From the NCBI GenBank assembly GCA_023457435.1, contig JAEWLS010000020.1, forward strand, positions 84,293-148,292: a DNA stretch of 64,000 bases, written 5' to 3'. Positions 9,987-19,615 of the stretch are shown here, one piece after another. Both the position numbers and the translations under genes were made by a program. The notes beneath the pieces were generated by a model. It had not been told where the DNA came from. It saw only the letters and a list, made by a program, of their open reading frames with translations, and searched no databases. Origin of the DNA: Pseudomonadota bacterium (GTDB lineage Bacteria; Pseudomonadota; Alphaproteobacteria; Rhizobiales; Rhizobiaceae). Every line of letters starts with the position of its first letter. Positions within the stretch are counted from its first letter, which is position 1.

Positions 9987-10210
9987 AGGCGCGGGTTCTA
10001 GAAAATTACGAAAGATGCGCGGCAGAACGCCCGCGGCGGCTACACTCTGAGGCATGCACACGCGGCCAAAACACGGCCGCTCCCCTGGCAGATACACTAC
10101 GCTGTTCGTGCAGGAATACTCGCCGCCTCGCCCCAGAGAGCCGGCTCGCCCGTCCCGATAAGATCAGCCTAGCACGCCGAAAATATTACGCAATCGCGAT
10201 GCCAGAACAT

Positions 10211-10948
10211 TCAGGAGATGTAACCATGCCGGATCGCTTCGGCGACGGCGTGTGCACGGTTCGATGCCTGCAGCTTACGCTTGGCGCTGAGCAGGTGTTT
10301 TTCCGCAGTGTGCTCGGAGATACCAAGAATCTGGGAAATCTCCCATTCAGACTTGCCGACTGCCGCCCAGCGGATGCACTCGGTCTCCCGCTGCGACAGC
10401 GTCGGCTTCCGCTCGTACGCATTGCCGGTCGCTGAGACCTCGAGCGCGCGTCCCGCCGCGAAGGTAGCCAGCAGCGATATGACTTCGGTGGCGCTGTCGC
10501 GCAAATCGACCTCCTCGCCGCCAAGGGAGATCATTACGATGTCGCCTTCGATCGTGACCATCGGAACGGCATAGCCATCGTTCAACCGGAACGCGCGCGC
10601 TTCCGAGTAGACGCGCTCTGCGTCGCGCCCCCCTGCCAGCGTCCGGGCGGCAGTGTCCCAGGCGACGGCGCGGCGAAAGGTTCGGAGGTAGCCAATGACG
10701 GGGTCTACCTCGATGTAGTTCTGAGCCGCGTAGTGATCGAACCAGTCCTTCGGCCAGTCCCACAGCAGAACCCGGGACTCCAGCTCGGCAGCGCGAGCTC
10801 GCGCGCCTGGGCCGGGCATGACTCCGGCCAAGACCGTGCTGACACCGAAGGGGCGCGTGACTTCGACGAGCGCGTTGCAAACTTCCTGCGTCGAATGAGC
10901 CCGCTTCAGAGCATCTATGAACGCCAGGGTCTCGTCGAAGCTGGCCAA
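10211..10948 (-). CDS. LuxR-family regulator with autoinducer-binding domain (no luxI nearby)
   Basis: A 245-residue quorum-sensing-type regulator. The N-terminal autoinducer_bind domain retains the residues that line the acyl-homoserine-lactone pocket in TraR/LuxR: W69 and Y73 in DWFDHY, D82 in VDPV, W97 in VAWD, and G125 in DGYAVPM. The C-terminal GerE helix-turn-helix reads LSQRETECIRWAAVGKSEWEIS, then ILGISEHTAEKHL. No ATG fits; TTG at 10948 gives the usual LuxR length, and another TTG at 11008 would add 20 residues. No luxI is present, so it is a LuxR solo here. It is divergent from a solute-binding protein gene and upstream of the glycosyltransferase. Confidence 0.85.
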   Translation of the reverse strand: MASFDETLAFIDALKRAHSTQEVCNALVEVTRPFGVSTVLAGVMPGPGARARAAELESRVLLWDWPKDWFDHYAAQNYIEVDPVIGYLRTFRRAVAWDTAARTLAGGRDAERVYSEARAFRLNDGYAVPMVTIEGDIVMISLGGEEVDLRDSATEVISLLATFAAGRALEVSATGNAYERKPTLSQRETECIRWAAVGKSEWEISQILGISEHTAEKHLLSAKRKLQASNRAHAVAEAIRHGYIS

Positions 10949-11099
10949 TTGGGTTCCACTCGGCGCCGCGTGATTCCCAATGATAGTGCGCCAGCGGGTG
11001 CGCGGCAAACGTGTTCGGGTTGCAGGACGCGGCCCCGCATTGCAAAACGCCGCGGATTGGGGGATTTCTGGACCTCCGCGTCGGCGGCAAGGGTGAGCG

Positions 11100-11948
11100 A
11101 TGCGTTCAACGTCGAAGACTGCATTCTGGCTGGCGACAGCGCTGCTCGTGTCGCTGGCGATGCCCGCCTGGGGGCAGCAGCCATCGATACCGCAGTTCTG
11201 GGATGCGAAAGAGCGGCTCATCAAGCCGGATATCTCGATGCTGCCGCGCGTCCGCTTCCTGACGACGATCGACTTCCCGCCGTTCAACTACATCGACGCC
11301 AACGGGTTGATTACCGGGCTCCACGTCGATCTCGCGCGCGCCATCTGTGCGCAACTCGAAATCCTGGACAGGTGTCAGATCCAGGCGCTTCCCTGGGAGG
11401 AACTCGAAGGCGCAATCGAGCGCAAGGAGGGCGACGCAATCATCGCGGGGTTGGCGATCAGCCCCGAGAATCGTGAAAAATACGCGTTCACGCGATCCTA
11501 CATGCGCTTTCCGGCGCGCTTCGCCGTCCGGCGAAACGGGATGCTGGACGAACCGCTTTACAAGTCTCTCGAGGGCAAGCGCGTGGGTGTGGTTGCCGGC
11601 TCAGAGCACGAGGCAATGCTGCGGGACTACTTTCCGAAGGCCAAGCCGGTCACCTACACACGCAGCGAGTGGATGTACGAAGACCTGCGCGACGGGAAGA
11701 CGGACGCACTGTTCAGCGACGGCATGCGGCTTTCCTACTGGCTTGCCGCGCCCGAAGCGCGCGACTGCTGCGCCTTCGCTGGCGGGCCCTATCTCGCTCC
11801 GGAATATTTCGGTTCGGGGCTGGCGATAGCGGTTTCGCGCGACAACGCCGCGCTCGCCGATGCCTTCGACTACGCGCTGCGCGAGATCAACGTCTCCGGC
11901 AAGTTCGGAGAGTTCTACCTGCGCTATTTCCCGCTCAGCTTTTTCTGA
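11100..11948 (+). CDS. Periplasmic solute-binding protein, family 3 (orphan)
   Basis: A 282-residue secreted protein: signal peptide of about 25 residues (MRSTSKTAFWLATALLV..., AWGQ cleavage region), then a family 3 (amino-acid type) binding fold. The fold shows FPPFNYID.NG.ITG.HVDLA, DAIIAGLAISPEN and GKRVGVVAGSEHEAM. Four cysteines (C in AICAQ, DRCQ and the vicinal CC of RDCCAF) are unusual for the family and could form disulfides. No permease or ATPase gene is beside it. It may serve a remote transporter or act as a sensor partner. The divergent LuxR-type gene shares the 150-bp upstream region. Confidence 0.82.
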   Translation: MRSTSKTAFWLATALLVSLAMPAWGQQPSIPQFWDAKERLIKPDISMLPRVRFLTTIDFPPFNYIDANGLITGLHVDLARAICAQLEILDRCQIQALPWEELEGAIERKEGDAIIAGLAISPENREKYAFTRSYMRFPARFAVRRNGMLDEPLYKSLEGKRVGVVAGSEHEAMLRDYFPKAKPVTYTRSEWMYEDLRDGKTDALFSDGMRLSYWLAAPEARDCCAFAGGPYLAPEYFGSGLAIAVSRDNAALADAFDYALREINVSGKFGEFYLRYFPLSFF

Positions 11949-11955
11949 TCGGATT

Positions 11956-12366
11956 TTAAAGCGAGCGGTGACGGATCTTGGCGGCGAGCTCGATCGCGTT
12001 CACGGTCGAGCGATCCATGCCGAGCGCTTCGCGCAGGATCTGTAGCAGCCGGTACTCTGCGGGGTCGACCTGGATATCCGAGACGGCGATATCCACCGCG
12101 AAGGCGTAGGCTGTCTCACGCAGCGGTTTCTGAAGGGAATCGACGACAGCCTCGAGGATCTCCTCGAATCCCTTCTCGCGCTGCAGCCACTGTTGACATG
12201 TCTGCGCGACGGTCAGCACGCGCGACTGGTCGAAATCCTTGAAAACCGGCTTCGTTCGAATGAGCGAGCCGATGCGGGAAAGCTCCGGGTCCGCCATTTC
12301 CCGATCCGATGCCGAGATCATCACGAGCACGTGGATGATGGCGTCCTGCGCGCTGAGCTTGGGCAT
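11956..12366 (-). CDS. TerB-family protein
   Basis: A 136-residue all-helical TerB-like protein (MPKLSAQDAIIHVLVMISASDREMADPEL...). Acidic ISASDREM and VDIAVSDIQVDPAE segments match the two pseudo-symmetric metal-binding halves of the family. The name comes from tellurite-resistance operons, but there is no terC, terD or terZ here, so resistance should not be assumed. Convergent with the solute-binding protein gene and divergent from lysS. Confidence 0.82.
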   Translation of the reverse strand: MPKLSAQDAIIHVLVMISASDREMADPELSRIGSLIRTKPVFKDFDQSRVLTVAQTCQQWLQREKGFEEILEAVVDSLQKPLRETAYAFAVDIAVSDIQVDPAEYRLLQILREALGMDRSTVNAIELAAKIRHRSL

Positions 12367-12499
12367 GGTCCCTCCGTCGCTTCGCCGGCACAGATAGTCG
12401 CAGCCGCCCCGCCGCGCAACGCGCCCCCGAAGATTGACGCTGGCCGACGCGTTGCCTAGAGGTCGGCTCTTCTACGAACACCGCAACAGGACGGACGCC

Positions 12500-14155
12500 A
12501 TGGCCTCTGGCAGACTGAAGCCGGTTGAGCTCACGCCGGAGATTTCCGCTGCAGCTGCCGAGAGCAATGCCTGGCCGTTCGAGGAGGCGCGCAAGATCAT
12601 CGCGCGGCATTCCAAGAGCGGGTTCCCCCAAGCCGGGGTACTGTTCGAGACGGGCTACGGACCCTCGGGCCTTCCGCATATCGGCACATTCGGGGAGGTC
12701 GCGCGCACCACAATGGTGCGGCACGCGTTCCGCGTTCTGACCGAGGACAAGGTGCCGACGCGCCTGCTCTGCTTTTCCGACGACATGGATGGGATGAGAA
12801 AGATTCCGGATAACGTGCCGGATCGCTCGTTCCTGGAGCCGTATCTGCACAAGCCGCTAACCTCCGTGCCGAACCCGTTCGGGGGCGACTACGCGAGTTT
12901 CGGCGACCACAACAACGCGATGCTGCGGCGCTTCCTCGACACGTTCGGCTTCGACTACGAATTCGCGAGCGCGACCGAGTACTACAAGGCCGGCCGGTTC
13001 GATCCGGTGTTGCTGAAGGCGGCCGAGAAGTTCGACGAGATCATGAAGGTGATGCTGCCGACGCTCGGACCCGAGAGGCAGGCAACATACAGCCCGTTTC
13101 TGCCGATCTCGCCGAAGACCGGGCGCGTCCTTTACGTGCCGATGAAGCGCGTGGACGCGAAGGCCGGCACCGTCACGTTCGAGGACGAGGATGGCGCCGA
13201 GACGACGCTGCCCGTCACCGGGGGCGCGGTGAAGCTCCAGTGGAAGCCCGACTTCGGAATGCGCTGGGCGGCGCTCGGCGTCGACTTCGAGATGTTCGGC
13301 AAGGACCATCAGACCAACGCAGTAATCTACGACAAGATCTGCGCGATCCTGGGCGGCCGGCCGCCTGAGCACTTCGTCTACGAACTCTTCCTCGACCAGA
13401 ACGGACAGAAGATTTCGAAGTCGAAGGGAAACGGCCTGACCATCGACGAGTGGCTGACCTATGCGCCGACGGAGAGCCTCGCGCTATACATGTTTCAGCG
13501 GCCGCGGCAGGCGAAGAAGCTCTATTTCGACGTCATCCCCCGTGCTGTCGACGAATACTATCAGTTCCTCGCTGCGTATCCGCGGCAGAGCTGGAAGGAG
13601 CGACTGGGGAATCCTGTTTGGCATATCCACGACGGCAACCCGCCCAGCGTCGACATGCCGGTGCCGTTCTCGATGCTGCTCAACCTGGCGACTGCGTCGA
13701 ACCCCGAGAATGCGGCGGTCATGTGGGGCTTCATCTCGCGCCATGTGCCGGGCGTGACGCCGGCAACCCACCCCGATCTCGACCGACTGGTCGGGTTCGC
13801 CATACAGTACTTCCGCAACTTCGTGGAGAAGGCCTATCGTGCGCCGGACGAGGATGAGCGCGCGGCGCTGGAGGCGCTGTCCTCGCGCCTGGCGGAGCTG
13901 CCTTCCGGCGCGAGCGGCGAAGTCATCCAGAACGCGGCCCTCGACGTTGCGCGCGCCATCCCGCTCTACCAGGATCATGCGAAAAAGAGCCCCGAGGGGG
14001 GGCCTGGCGTGTCGGTGGCCTTCTTCCAGATGATCTATCAGGTGCTGATCGGACAGGAGCGCGGACCGCGCCTCGGTTCGTTCGTCGCACTCTACGGCAT
14101 CGAGGAGACACGTGCGCTCATCGCGCGCGCACTCAAGGGAGAACTGGCGGCTTAG
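12500..14155 (+). CDS. lysS: Lysyl-tRNA synthetase, class I
   Basis: Charges tRNA-Lys. This is the class I (archaeal-type, Rossmann-fold) enzyme found in many alphaproteobacteria instead of the common class II LysRS. HIGH-like PHIG lies at 59-62 within [15 protein letters not shown], and KMSKS-like KISKS at 304-308, followed by the alpha-helical cage domain. The 551 residues match the family. ATG at 12500 was chosen because the sequence from [15 protein letters not shown] aligns with the usual N-terminus. The 3' end overlaps the convergent nuclease-like gene by 23 nt. Confidence 0.95.
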   Translation: MASGRLKPVELTPEISAAAAESNAWPFEEARKIIARHSKSGFPQAGVLFETGYGPSGLPHIGTFGEVARTTMVRHAFRVLTEDKVPTRLLCFSDDMDGMRKIPDNVPDRSFLEPYLHKPLTSVPNPFGGDYASFGDHNNAMLRRFLDTFGFDYEFASATEYYKAGRFDPVLLKAAEKFDEIMKVMLPTLGPERQATYSPFLPISPKTGRVLYVPMKRVDAKAGTVTFEDEDGAETTLPVTGGAVKLQWKPDFGMRWAALGVDFEMFGKDHQTNAVIYDKICAILGGRPPEHFVYELFLDQNGQKISKSKGNGLTIDEWLTYAPTESLALYMFQRPRQAKKLYFDVIPRAVDEYYQFLAAYPRQSWKERLGNPVWHIHDGNPPSVDMPVPFSMLLNLATASNPENAAVMWGFISRHVPGVTPATHPDLDRLVGFAIQYFRNFVEKAYRAPDEDERAALEALSSRLAELPSGASGEVIQNAALDVARAIPLYQDHAKKSPEGGPGVSVAFFQMIYQVLIGQERGPRLGSFVALYGIEETRALIARALKGELAA

Positions 14156-14843
14156 CCGGTTCGAGCCCCGAAAGCGACAGCGGCAAGGGCTCCAGCGTCG
14201 GCGCGTCGCCGAATATGCCTTTGCGCGCCGCCTTCGCCGCGGCAAGCTGCTCGGCATACGGCCCATCTGCCACGCCGCGCGCCCAGCCCTGCGCCACAAG
14301 CCATTTGCCTATGTCGTCGGGTCCTACGGCGCAGGCGACGACGTAGCGCTTCTCCGTGATCTCATCAGGCAGGTCGCACTGCAGGGCTCGTCCGCGCACG
14401 AATGCGCGCAAGGCGGCTCTGGCCCGCAGCCCGCACTGCCATTCCTTGCCCGAGGAATCGGTACATGTGGCGTCCGCGGCCATCGGCTCGATACCGGCGA
14501 TGTCGATGGCCAAGCCTCCGCCGGAAATCCGTCCGGCGGACTCGATCAACGGCGTGAATATCCGGCCGTGGTCCTTGCGCCTCTTCTCAGGCGCGGCCTG
14601 CGTGCTTAGCGGAGAGCGCGGCTCGACGCGCACCAGGCCCATCGGCTCGATTGCCGGCGGCGGCACGATCTCCGGCGCGATGGGACGCGCGGTGGGCTTC
14701 TCCAGGCGGACCGCCGGGGCGGCGACCACGATCGGGTCGGGCGTGGGAGGCGGAGCAGGCGCGTTCTGCGGACCGAGCACGAATACCGTGGCAGCGGCCG
14801 CGCCGAGGCCCAGGATCGAGAGGACCGCCGCTGCCCGCCTCAT
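14133..14843 (-). CDS. Secreted/anchored thermonuclease-like (SNase fold) protein, degenerate active site
   Basis: A 236-residue protein with an N-terminal hydrophobic segment (about 5-24), a Pro/Ala-rich linker (about 27-80) and a C-terminal SNase-like domain (about 105-220). Family features are [27 protein letters not shown] and the Y...L..AK.A.KGIFG end. The signature RLxGIDAPE, supplying catalytic Asp/Glu and Arg, is replaced by [13 protein letters not shown]. Nuclease activity is therefore doubtful. Related inactive forms are common in rhizobia. It starts 1 nt after the S24 repressor stop on the same strand. Confidence 0.75.
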   Translation of the reverse strand: MRRAAAVLSILGLGAAAATVFVLGPQNAPAPPPTPDPIVVAAPAVRLEKPTARPIAPEIVPPPAIEPMGLVRVEPRSPLSTQAAPEKRRKDHGRIFTPLIESAGRISGGGLAIDIAGIEPMAADATCTDSSGKEWQCGLRARAALRAFVRGRALQCDLPDEITEKRYVVACAVGPDDIGKWLVAQGWARGVADGPYAEQLAAAKAARKGIFGDAPTLEPLPLSLSGLEPAKPPVLP

Positions 14844-14844
14844 C

Positions 14845-15477
14845 CTACTGGCTCGCCCACACGATGCGGGCGATCCACTCGATTTCGACCTGCCGGAACC
14901 GCCGCGGAGGATGCTCGGGGTTCAGGGAAGCCAGTTCGACACCGGTCGCGCCCTGTTTTTCCAGGACCTTTGCCATTACCTCGCCGCCGACGGTCTTGAC
15001 GACGACGCGGTCGCCGCGGCGCACAGGAGCGCCAGGCCGCACGATCAGCACGTCGCCGTCGCGATACAGCGGCGACATCGACTCGCCCTGGACACGAAGG
15101 GCGTAAGAGCCTTCCGCAGCGCCGCCCGGCAGTTCGACCAGCTCCCAGCCCTGGCCGACCGGGAACCCGGCGTCGTCGAAAAAGCCGCCCGCACCCGCCT
15201 GCGCGAAGCCCAGCAGCGGCACGCCGCCCCGGATCGACGTGCTCGGCATGCCGCGTATCGCGTCGAGCAGGTCGTCCAGCGACGCGCCGGTTGCCTCCAT
15301 CACCTTGGCCAACGACTCCGTGGACGGCCAGCGCGGCCGCCCGTCCGCCGAGCGGCGCTTCGACTTGTTGAAGGCGGTTGAATCCAGGCCGGCACGTCGA
15401 GCGAGCCCCGAGGCCGAGAGCCCGAAGCGCGCTGCGAGTGTATCGATCGCAGACCAGACCTGTTCGTGCGAAAGCAT
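14845..15477 (-). CDS. XRE/S24 LexA-like repressor-protease
   Basis: A 210-residue regulator: N-terminal lambda-repressor-type helix-turn-helix (about 5-72; FGLSASGLARRAGLDSTAFNKS) and C-terminal S24 peptidase domain. The self-cleavage machinery looks complete: an Ala-Gly site (94-95 in FAQAGAGG), Ser133 in GESMSP and Lys170 in EVMAKVL. Such proteins act as repressors inactivated by RecA-stimulated autocleavage. The housekeeping LexA has a different winged HTH, so this is a second, phage-repressor-like protein. No other phage gene lies nearby. Confidence 0.88.
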   Translation of the reverse strand: MLSHEQVWSAIDTLAARFGLSASGLARRAGLDSTAFNKSKRRSADGRPRWPSTESLAKVMEATGASLDDLLDAIRGMPSTSIRGGVPLLGFAQAGAGGFFDDAGFPVGQGWELVELPGGAAEGSYALRVQGESMSPLYRDGDVLIVRPGAPVRRGDRVVVKTVGGEVMAKVLEKQGATGVELASLNPEHPPRRFRQVEIEWIARIVWASQ

Positions 15478-15557
15478 CGCCGCTCCGCGTACAGAGGAAA
15501 ATATGCCTCGCCAGTGTTAGTTGCGGTTGCTGGCGCTGTCCAGCACAGGCATCGTCT

Positions 15558-16100
15558 TCAGTTCTGTTTCGCCAGCTTTCTGAGGCCGGCGTGCGACTCC
15601 ATGAAGATGCGCTCCTCGGCGTTCGGCAGGCGGGGCGCGACGTCCGCGCCGAGCATCGCCACGATCTCGTCGATCGGGACGAAACGGCGGTTGGGGAAGT
15701 CGTAGACGCCGGCAGTCGTCATGACCAGCGCTGCGGTTCGTCCGTCATCGAGAACGAAGCGATGGCGGCCGATCACCTGCGTATCCTCCCAGGTCTCGAG
15801 CGTCGACACGACCTCGAAGCGCTTCCATAGCTTGATCTCGCGCACATAGACGGTCTGGAGCCCACCCATCATCGGGCCCCAACGGTTCTTGCGAGCCAGG
15901 TCGATCAGGCCGGCGCGCTGGAAGATATCGATGCGGCCGATGTCGGCCAGCATCATGTAGCGCGCATTATTCAGGTGCAGGTTGGAGTCGATGTCCGAGG
16001 GAAGGCAGCGGAACGACAGGCGGCTTTCGTCGCCCAGCCGGTAACGGCCGCGCGACTTTGCGGTCAGCGCCATGCGCGCAAGGCGGAACCAGACATACAT
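15558..16100 (-). CDS. Hotdog-fold acyl-CoA thioesterase family protein
   Basis: A 180-residue protein of the 4-hydroxybenzoyl-CoA thioesterase/THEM6-like group. It shows the DIDSNLHLNNARYMMLADIGRID segment (position and spacing of the hotdog-fold D.N.H.NN.RY motif), then a beta-rich LQTVYVREIKLWKRFEV half and IGRHRFV. It follows the FadB-type gene by 18 nt on the same strand, so it is probably the last gene of the beta-oxidation operon and could release acyl groups from CoA. Confidence 0.8.
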   Translation of the reverse strand: MYVWFRLARMALTAKSRGRYRLGDESRLSFRCLPSDIDSNLHLNNARYMMLADIGRIDIFQRAGLIDLARKNRWGPMMGGLQTVYVREIKLWKRFEVVSTLETWEDTQVIGRHRFVLDDGRTAALVMTTAGVYDFPNRRFVPIDEIVAMLGADVAPRLPNAEERIFMESHAGLRKLAKQN

Positions 16101-16118
16101 GGCAGGCCCGAAGGCGGC

Positions 16119-18338
16119 TTACGCCGCCTTCTTCTGCTGCTTCGCGTAGGGGTTGAAGCGTCCGTAGAAGCTCTGGCCCTTTTCCGCCATCTCGACCAGA
16201 AGCTTCGGCGCCTTGAACTGCGCACCATACTTCTTCTGCAGCTTCCTGGCCTGCTCGACGAATGTCTTGGCACCGATGCCGTCGATGTAGGACAGCGCCC
16301 CGCCCGTGTAGGGCGCGAAGCCGAAGGCCAGGATCGAGCCGACGTCGGCCTCGCGAACGTCGGTCAGATGACCCTCCTCCATGACCCGCGCCGCTTCCAG
16401 CGCAATCACATAGAGGAAGCGCTGCTTCAGTTCCTCGACGTCGATCGAGTCCGGGTCTTGCTGCTTGTAGAGCGTCTTCAGATCAGGCCACAGATGCTTC
16501 TTCGCGGGCTTGGCCGGATAGTCGTAGAAGCCCTTGCCGTTCTTGCGACCGAAGCGGCCGTGCTTGTCGACCATGGTGTTGATCAGAGCCATCTGGTCGG
16601 CATCGACCGCCTTCTCGCCAAGATCCTTGATGGTCTGCTTCATGATCTTCTGGGCGAGGTCGATGGCAGTCTCGTCGGTGAGGGCGAGCGGCCCGACCGG
16701 CATGCCGGCCATCTTGGCGGCGTTCTCGATCATCGCGGGCGGCACGCCCTCGATGAGCATGTTGAATGACTCGCTCATGTACTTGAGCACGCAGCGATTG
16801 ACGTAGAAGCCACGGGTGTCGTTCACGACGATCGGCGTCTTCTTGATGGCGCGGACATAGTCCATCGCCACCGCGAGCGCCTTGTCCTCGGTCTTCTTGC
16901 CCATGATGATCTCGACGAGCATCATCTTGTCGACCGGCGAAAAGAAATGGACGCCGATGAAGTCGGCCGGGCGCTTCGAGTTCTTGGCCAGGCTCGAGAT
17001 CGGGATGGTCGAGGTGTTGGACGCGAAGACCGCACCCTTCTTCAGCACGGCCTCGGCCTTTTCGGTCACGCCCTTCTTGATCTCGCTGTCCTCGAACACT
17101 GCCTCGATGACAAGGTCGCAGCCTTCGAGCTTTGCGTAGTCGTCGGTGGGCGTGATGAGATCGAGCAGCTTCTGCTTCTTCGCCTCGTCAGCACGACCCT
17201 TCTTGATAAGGCCGTCCATCAGGCCCGACGAGTGGGCCTTGCCCTTTTCGGCGGAAGGCATGTCGCGATCGAGCAGGACGACCGGAATTCCCGCCTGGGC
17301 GGTGACGTAGGCGATGCCGGCGCCCATGAAGCCGGCGCCGAGTACGCCGATCTTCGTGAATTTGGTATCGGGGACGCCTTCGGGACGCCGGGCGCCCTTG
17401 TTCAGCTCCTGCATCGACACGAAGAGCGAGCGCACCATGGCGGCCGCCTCCTTCGAACGCAGAATCTCGGCGAAGTAGCGCTGCTCGACACGGAGGCCGG
17501 TTTCGAACGGTACCAACAGACCCTCGTAGACGCACTTCAGGATCGCCGCGGCGGCAGGGTAGTTGCCGTAGGTCTCGCGCCGCAGGATGGCGATCGCCGG
17601 TGGCCAGAGGTTCGCACCCGCTGCGGAGTAGACCGGGCCGCCGGGGAGCTTGAAGCCCTTCTCATCCCATGGCTGGACCGGCTTGAGGCCATTCTTGATC
17701 ATCGCCTTGGCGGTTTCGATGAGCTTTTCGGGCGCAGCGACCTCGTGAATGAGGTTCATGCCCTTTGCCTTCTTCGGCGAGAGGTTCTGGCCGGAAGTCA
17801 GCATCTGCAGCGCCGACTGCGGGTCGGTAAGCCTCGGGACGCGCTGGGTGCCGCCGGCGCCCGGGAAGATGCCGACCTTCACCTCGGGCAAGGCCATCTT
17901 CACCTTCTCGCTGTCGGCGGCGACGCGGCCGTGGCAAGCGAGCGACAGCTCGAACGCGCCGCCCATGCAGGTGCCATTGATGGCCGAAACCCAGGGCTTG
18001 CCGCAGGTCTCGAGCTTGCGCCAGAGCCAGCTCATGCGGCCGGCGCCGTCGAACAGCATCTTCATGGCTGCGTCAGGGTTCTTCGACTGCTCCTGCTTGT
18101 AGATGCCCAGCATCCGCTGGAGCATCGTCAGGTCGGCGCCGCCGGAGAAGGAGTCCTTGCCGGACGTGATGACTGCGCCTTTGACCGCGGCGTCGCCGGC
18201 AACCTGGTCGATGATCTTGTCGAGTTCGTCCATCACCTCTTCGGTGAAGACGTTCATCGACTTGCCGGGCATGTCCCAGGTGACGAGCGCGATCCCGTCC
18301 GCGTCGATGTCGACCGTGAAGTTCGTGTACTTCGCCAT
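16119..18338 (-). CDS. fadJ: Fatty-acid oxidation multifunctional enzyme (enoyl-CoA hydratase / 3-hydroxyacyl-CoA dehydrogenase)
   Basis: A 739-residue FadB/FadJ-type protein catalysing hydration and NAD-dependent oxidation in beta-oxidation. The crotonase half (1-190) has SGGADL, catalytic glutamates E130 (GGAFE) and E152 (PEVKVGIFPGAGG). A helical linker leads to the Rossmann dehydrogenase with GAGFMGAG (334-341), HFFSP and the NRCVLKYMSE C-domain. It lies 17 nt behind the thiolase gene. FadJ rather than FadB is chosen by size and alphaproteobacterial usage; the distinction is uncertain. Confidence 0.93.
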   Translation of the reverse strand: MAKYTNFTVDIDADGIALVTWDMPGKSMNVFTEEVMDELDKIIDQVAGDAAVKGAVITSGKDSFSGGADLTMLQRMLGIYKQEQSKNPDAAMKMLFDGAGRMSWLWRKLETCGKPWVSAINGTCMGGAFELSLACHGRVAADSEKVKMALPEVKVGIFPGAGGTQRVPRLTDPQSALQMLTSGQNLSPKKAKGMNLIHEVAAPEKLIETAKAMIKNGLKPVQPWDEKGFKLPGGPVYSAAGANLWPPAIAILRRETYGNYPAAAAILKCVYEGLLVPFETGLRVEQRYFAEILRSKEAAAMVRSLFVSMQELNKGARRPEGVPDTKFTKIGVLGAGFMGAGIAYVTAQAGIPVVLLDRDMPSAEKGKAHSSGLMDGLIKKGRADEAKKQKLLDLITPTDDYAKLEGCDLVIEAVFEDSEIKKGVTEKAEAVLKKGAVFASNTSTIPISSLAKNSKRPADFIGVHFFSPVDKMMLVEIIMGKKTEDKALAVAMDYVRAIKKTPIVVNDTRGFYVNRCVLKYMSESFNMLIEGVPPAMIENAAKMAGMPVGPLALTDETAIDLAQKIMKQTIKDLGEKAVDADQMALINTMVDKHGRFGRKNGKGFYDYPAKPAKKHLWPDLKTLYKQQDPDSIDVEELKQRFLYVIALEAARVMEEGHLTDVREADVGSILAFGFAPYTGGALSYIDGIGAKTFVEQARKLQKKYGAQFKAPKLLVEMAEKGQSFYGRFNPYAKQQKKAA

Positions 18339-18355
18339 TTTCTTCCCTCCGCCGG

Positions 18356-19564
18356 TCAGACGCGTTCGATGATCGTAGCGGTGCCCATGCCGGCGCCGAT
18401 GCAGAGCGTGACGAGCGCGGTGTTCAGGTCACGGCGCTCGAGTTCGTCGAGCACCGTGCCGAAGATCATCGCTCCGGTCGCGCCGAGCGGATGGCCCATG
18501 GCGATCGCTCCGCCGTTGACGTTCATCTTCTTGTGGTCGATGTCGAAGGCCTGCATGTAGCGCAGCACCACGGCAGCGAAGGCCTCGTTGAGCTCGAAGA
18601 GGTCGATGTCGTCGAGCGTCATCTTCGCCTTCTTGAGCAGTTTCTCGGTCACGTCGACGGGACCGGTCAGCATGATCGCGGGCTCGGAGCCGATGTTGGT
18701 GAAGGCACGGATCCGTGCACGTGGCTTGAGACCCATTGCCTTTCCGCCCTTCTTGGAGCCGAGCAGCACGGCGGCCGCGCCATCGACGATGCCCGACGAA
18801 TTGCCGGCGTGATGGACGTGGTTGACCGTCTCGAGTTCCGGATAGCGCTGGATAGCGACGGCGTCGAAGCCGCCCATCTCGCCCGGCATCACGAATGAGG
18901 GATTGAGCGACGCGAGCGACTGCATGTCCGTGCTCGGCCGCATGTGTTCGTCGCGGTCGAGGATGGTCATGCCGTTCTGGTCGCGCACCGGAACGACCGA
19001 ATTCTTGAACCAGCCCTTTTCCCAGGCATGCGCGGCGCGCTTCTGGCTTTCGACGGAGTAGGCGTCGACGTCATCCCGAGAGAAGCCGTACTTGGTGGCG
19101 ATGACATCGGCGGAGACGCCCTGGGGCACGAAGTAGGACGGCAGGCCGACCGACGGATCCATGAACCAGGCGCCGCCCGACATGCCCATGCCGACGCGGC
19201 TCATCGACTCGACCCCTCCGGCGATGACGATGTCGTCGGATCCGCCGGCGATTTTCGCCGCCGCCACGTTGATCGCATCCAGTCCGGAGGCGCAGAAGCG
19301 GGAGAGCTGCATGCCGGGCGCCTCGGTCGCGTAGCGCGCCTCGAAGGCCGCGGCGCGCGGAATCACAGAACCGGCCTCGCCGACCGGATCGACGCAGCCG
19401 AACACGATGTCGTCGACCTGCGAGGTATCGAGACCGTTTCGATCGCGCACCGCCTCCAATATCTTGGCGCCGAGGCGTACTGCCGGAACCTCATGCAGAG
19501 CGCCGTCCTTCTTGCCGCGACCGCGCGGTGTACGCACCGCGTCGTAGACATAAGCGTCAGCCAT
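18356..19564 (-). CDS. fadA: Acetyl-CoA C-acyltransferase (3-ketoacyl-CoA thiolase)
   Basis: A 402-residue thiolase that cleaves 3-ketoacyl-CoA with CoA. The nucleophile is C91 in RFCASGLDAIN; H358 in GHPLGATGA and C388 in TLCIGAG complete the site. The start MADAYVYDAVRTPRGRGKKDG is the usual one for beta-oxidation thiolases of this group. It pairs with the adjacent FadB-type gene to form the trifunctional complex. A 51-nt gap separates it from the upstream GST gene. Confidence 0.95.
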   Translation of the reverse strand: MADAYVYDAVRTPRGRGKKDGALHEVPAVRLGAKILEAVRDRNGLDTSQVDDIVFGCVDPVGEAGSVIPRAAAFEARYATEAPGMQLSRFCASGLDAINVAAAKIAGGSDDIVIAGGVESMSRVGMGMSGGAWFMDPSVGLPSYFVPQGVSADVIATKYGFSRDDVDAYSVESQKRAAHAWEKGWFKNSVVPVRDQNGMTILDRDEHMRPSTDMQSLASLNPSFVMPGEMGGFDAVAIQRYPELETVNHVHHAGNSSGIVDGAAAVLLGSKKGGKAMGLKPRARIRAFTNIGSEPAIMLTGPVDVTEKLLKKAKMTLDDIDLFELNEAFAAVVLRYMQAFDIDHKKMNVNGGAIAMGHPLGATGAMIFGTVLDELERRDLNTALVTLCIGAGMGTATIIERV

Positions 19565-19615
19565 TGGCTTTCTCCCTTCAGTGCCGCGTCTCGTGGCGCG
19601 GGCGGTTCGTAACGT

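Noticed and set aside
10062..10080. Terminator in the glycosyltransferase leader (GCGGCC-N7-GGCCGC)
   Set aside because: A stem-loop exists but has no T tract on the coding strand; too short and GC-typical to claim.
11956..12366. Tellurite-resistance locus
   Set aside because: Only a TerB-like gene is present; terZ, terA, terC, terD and terE are absent.
14845..15477. Prophage immunity region
   Set aside because: A phage-type S24 repressor alone; no integrase, excisionase, replication or structural genes on either side.
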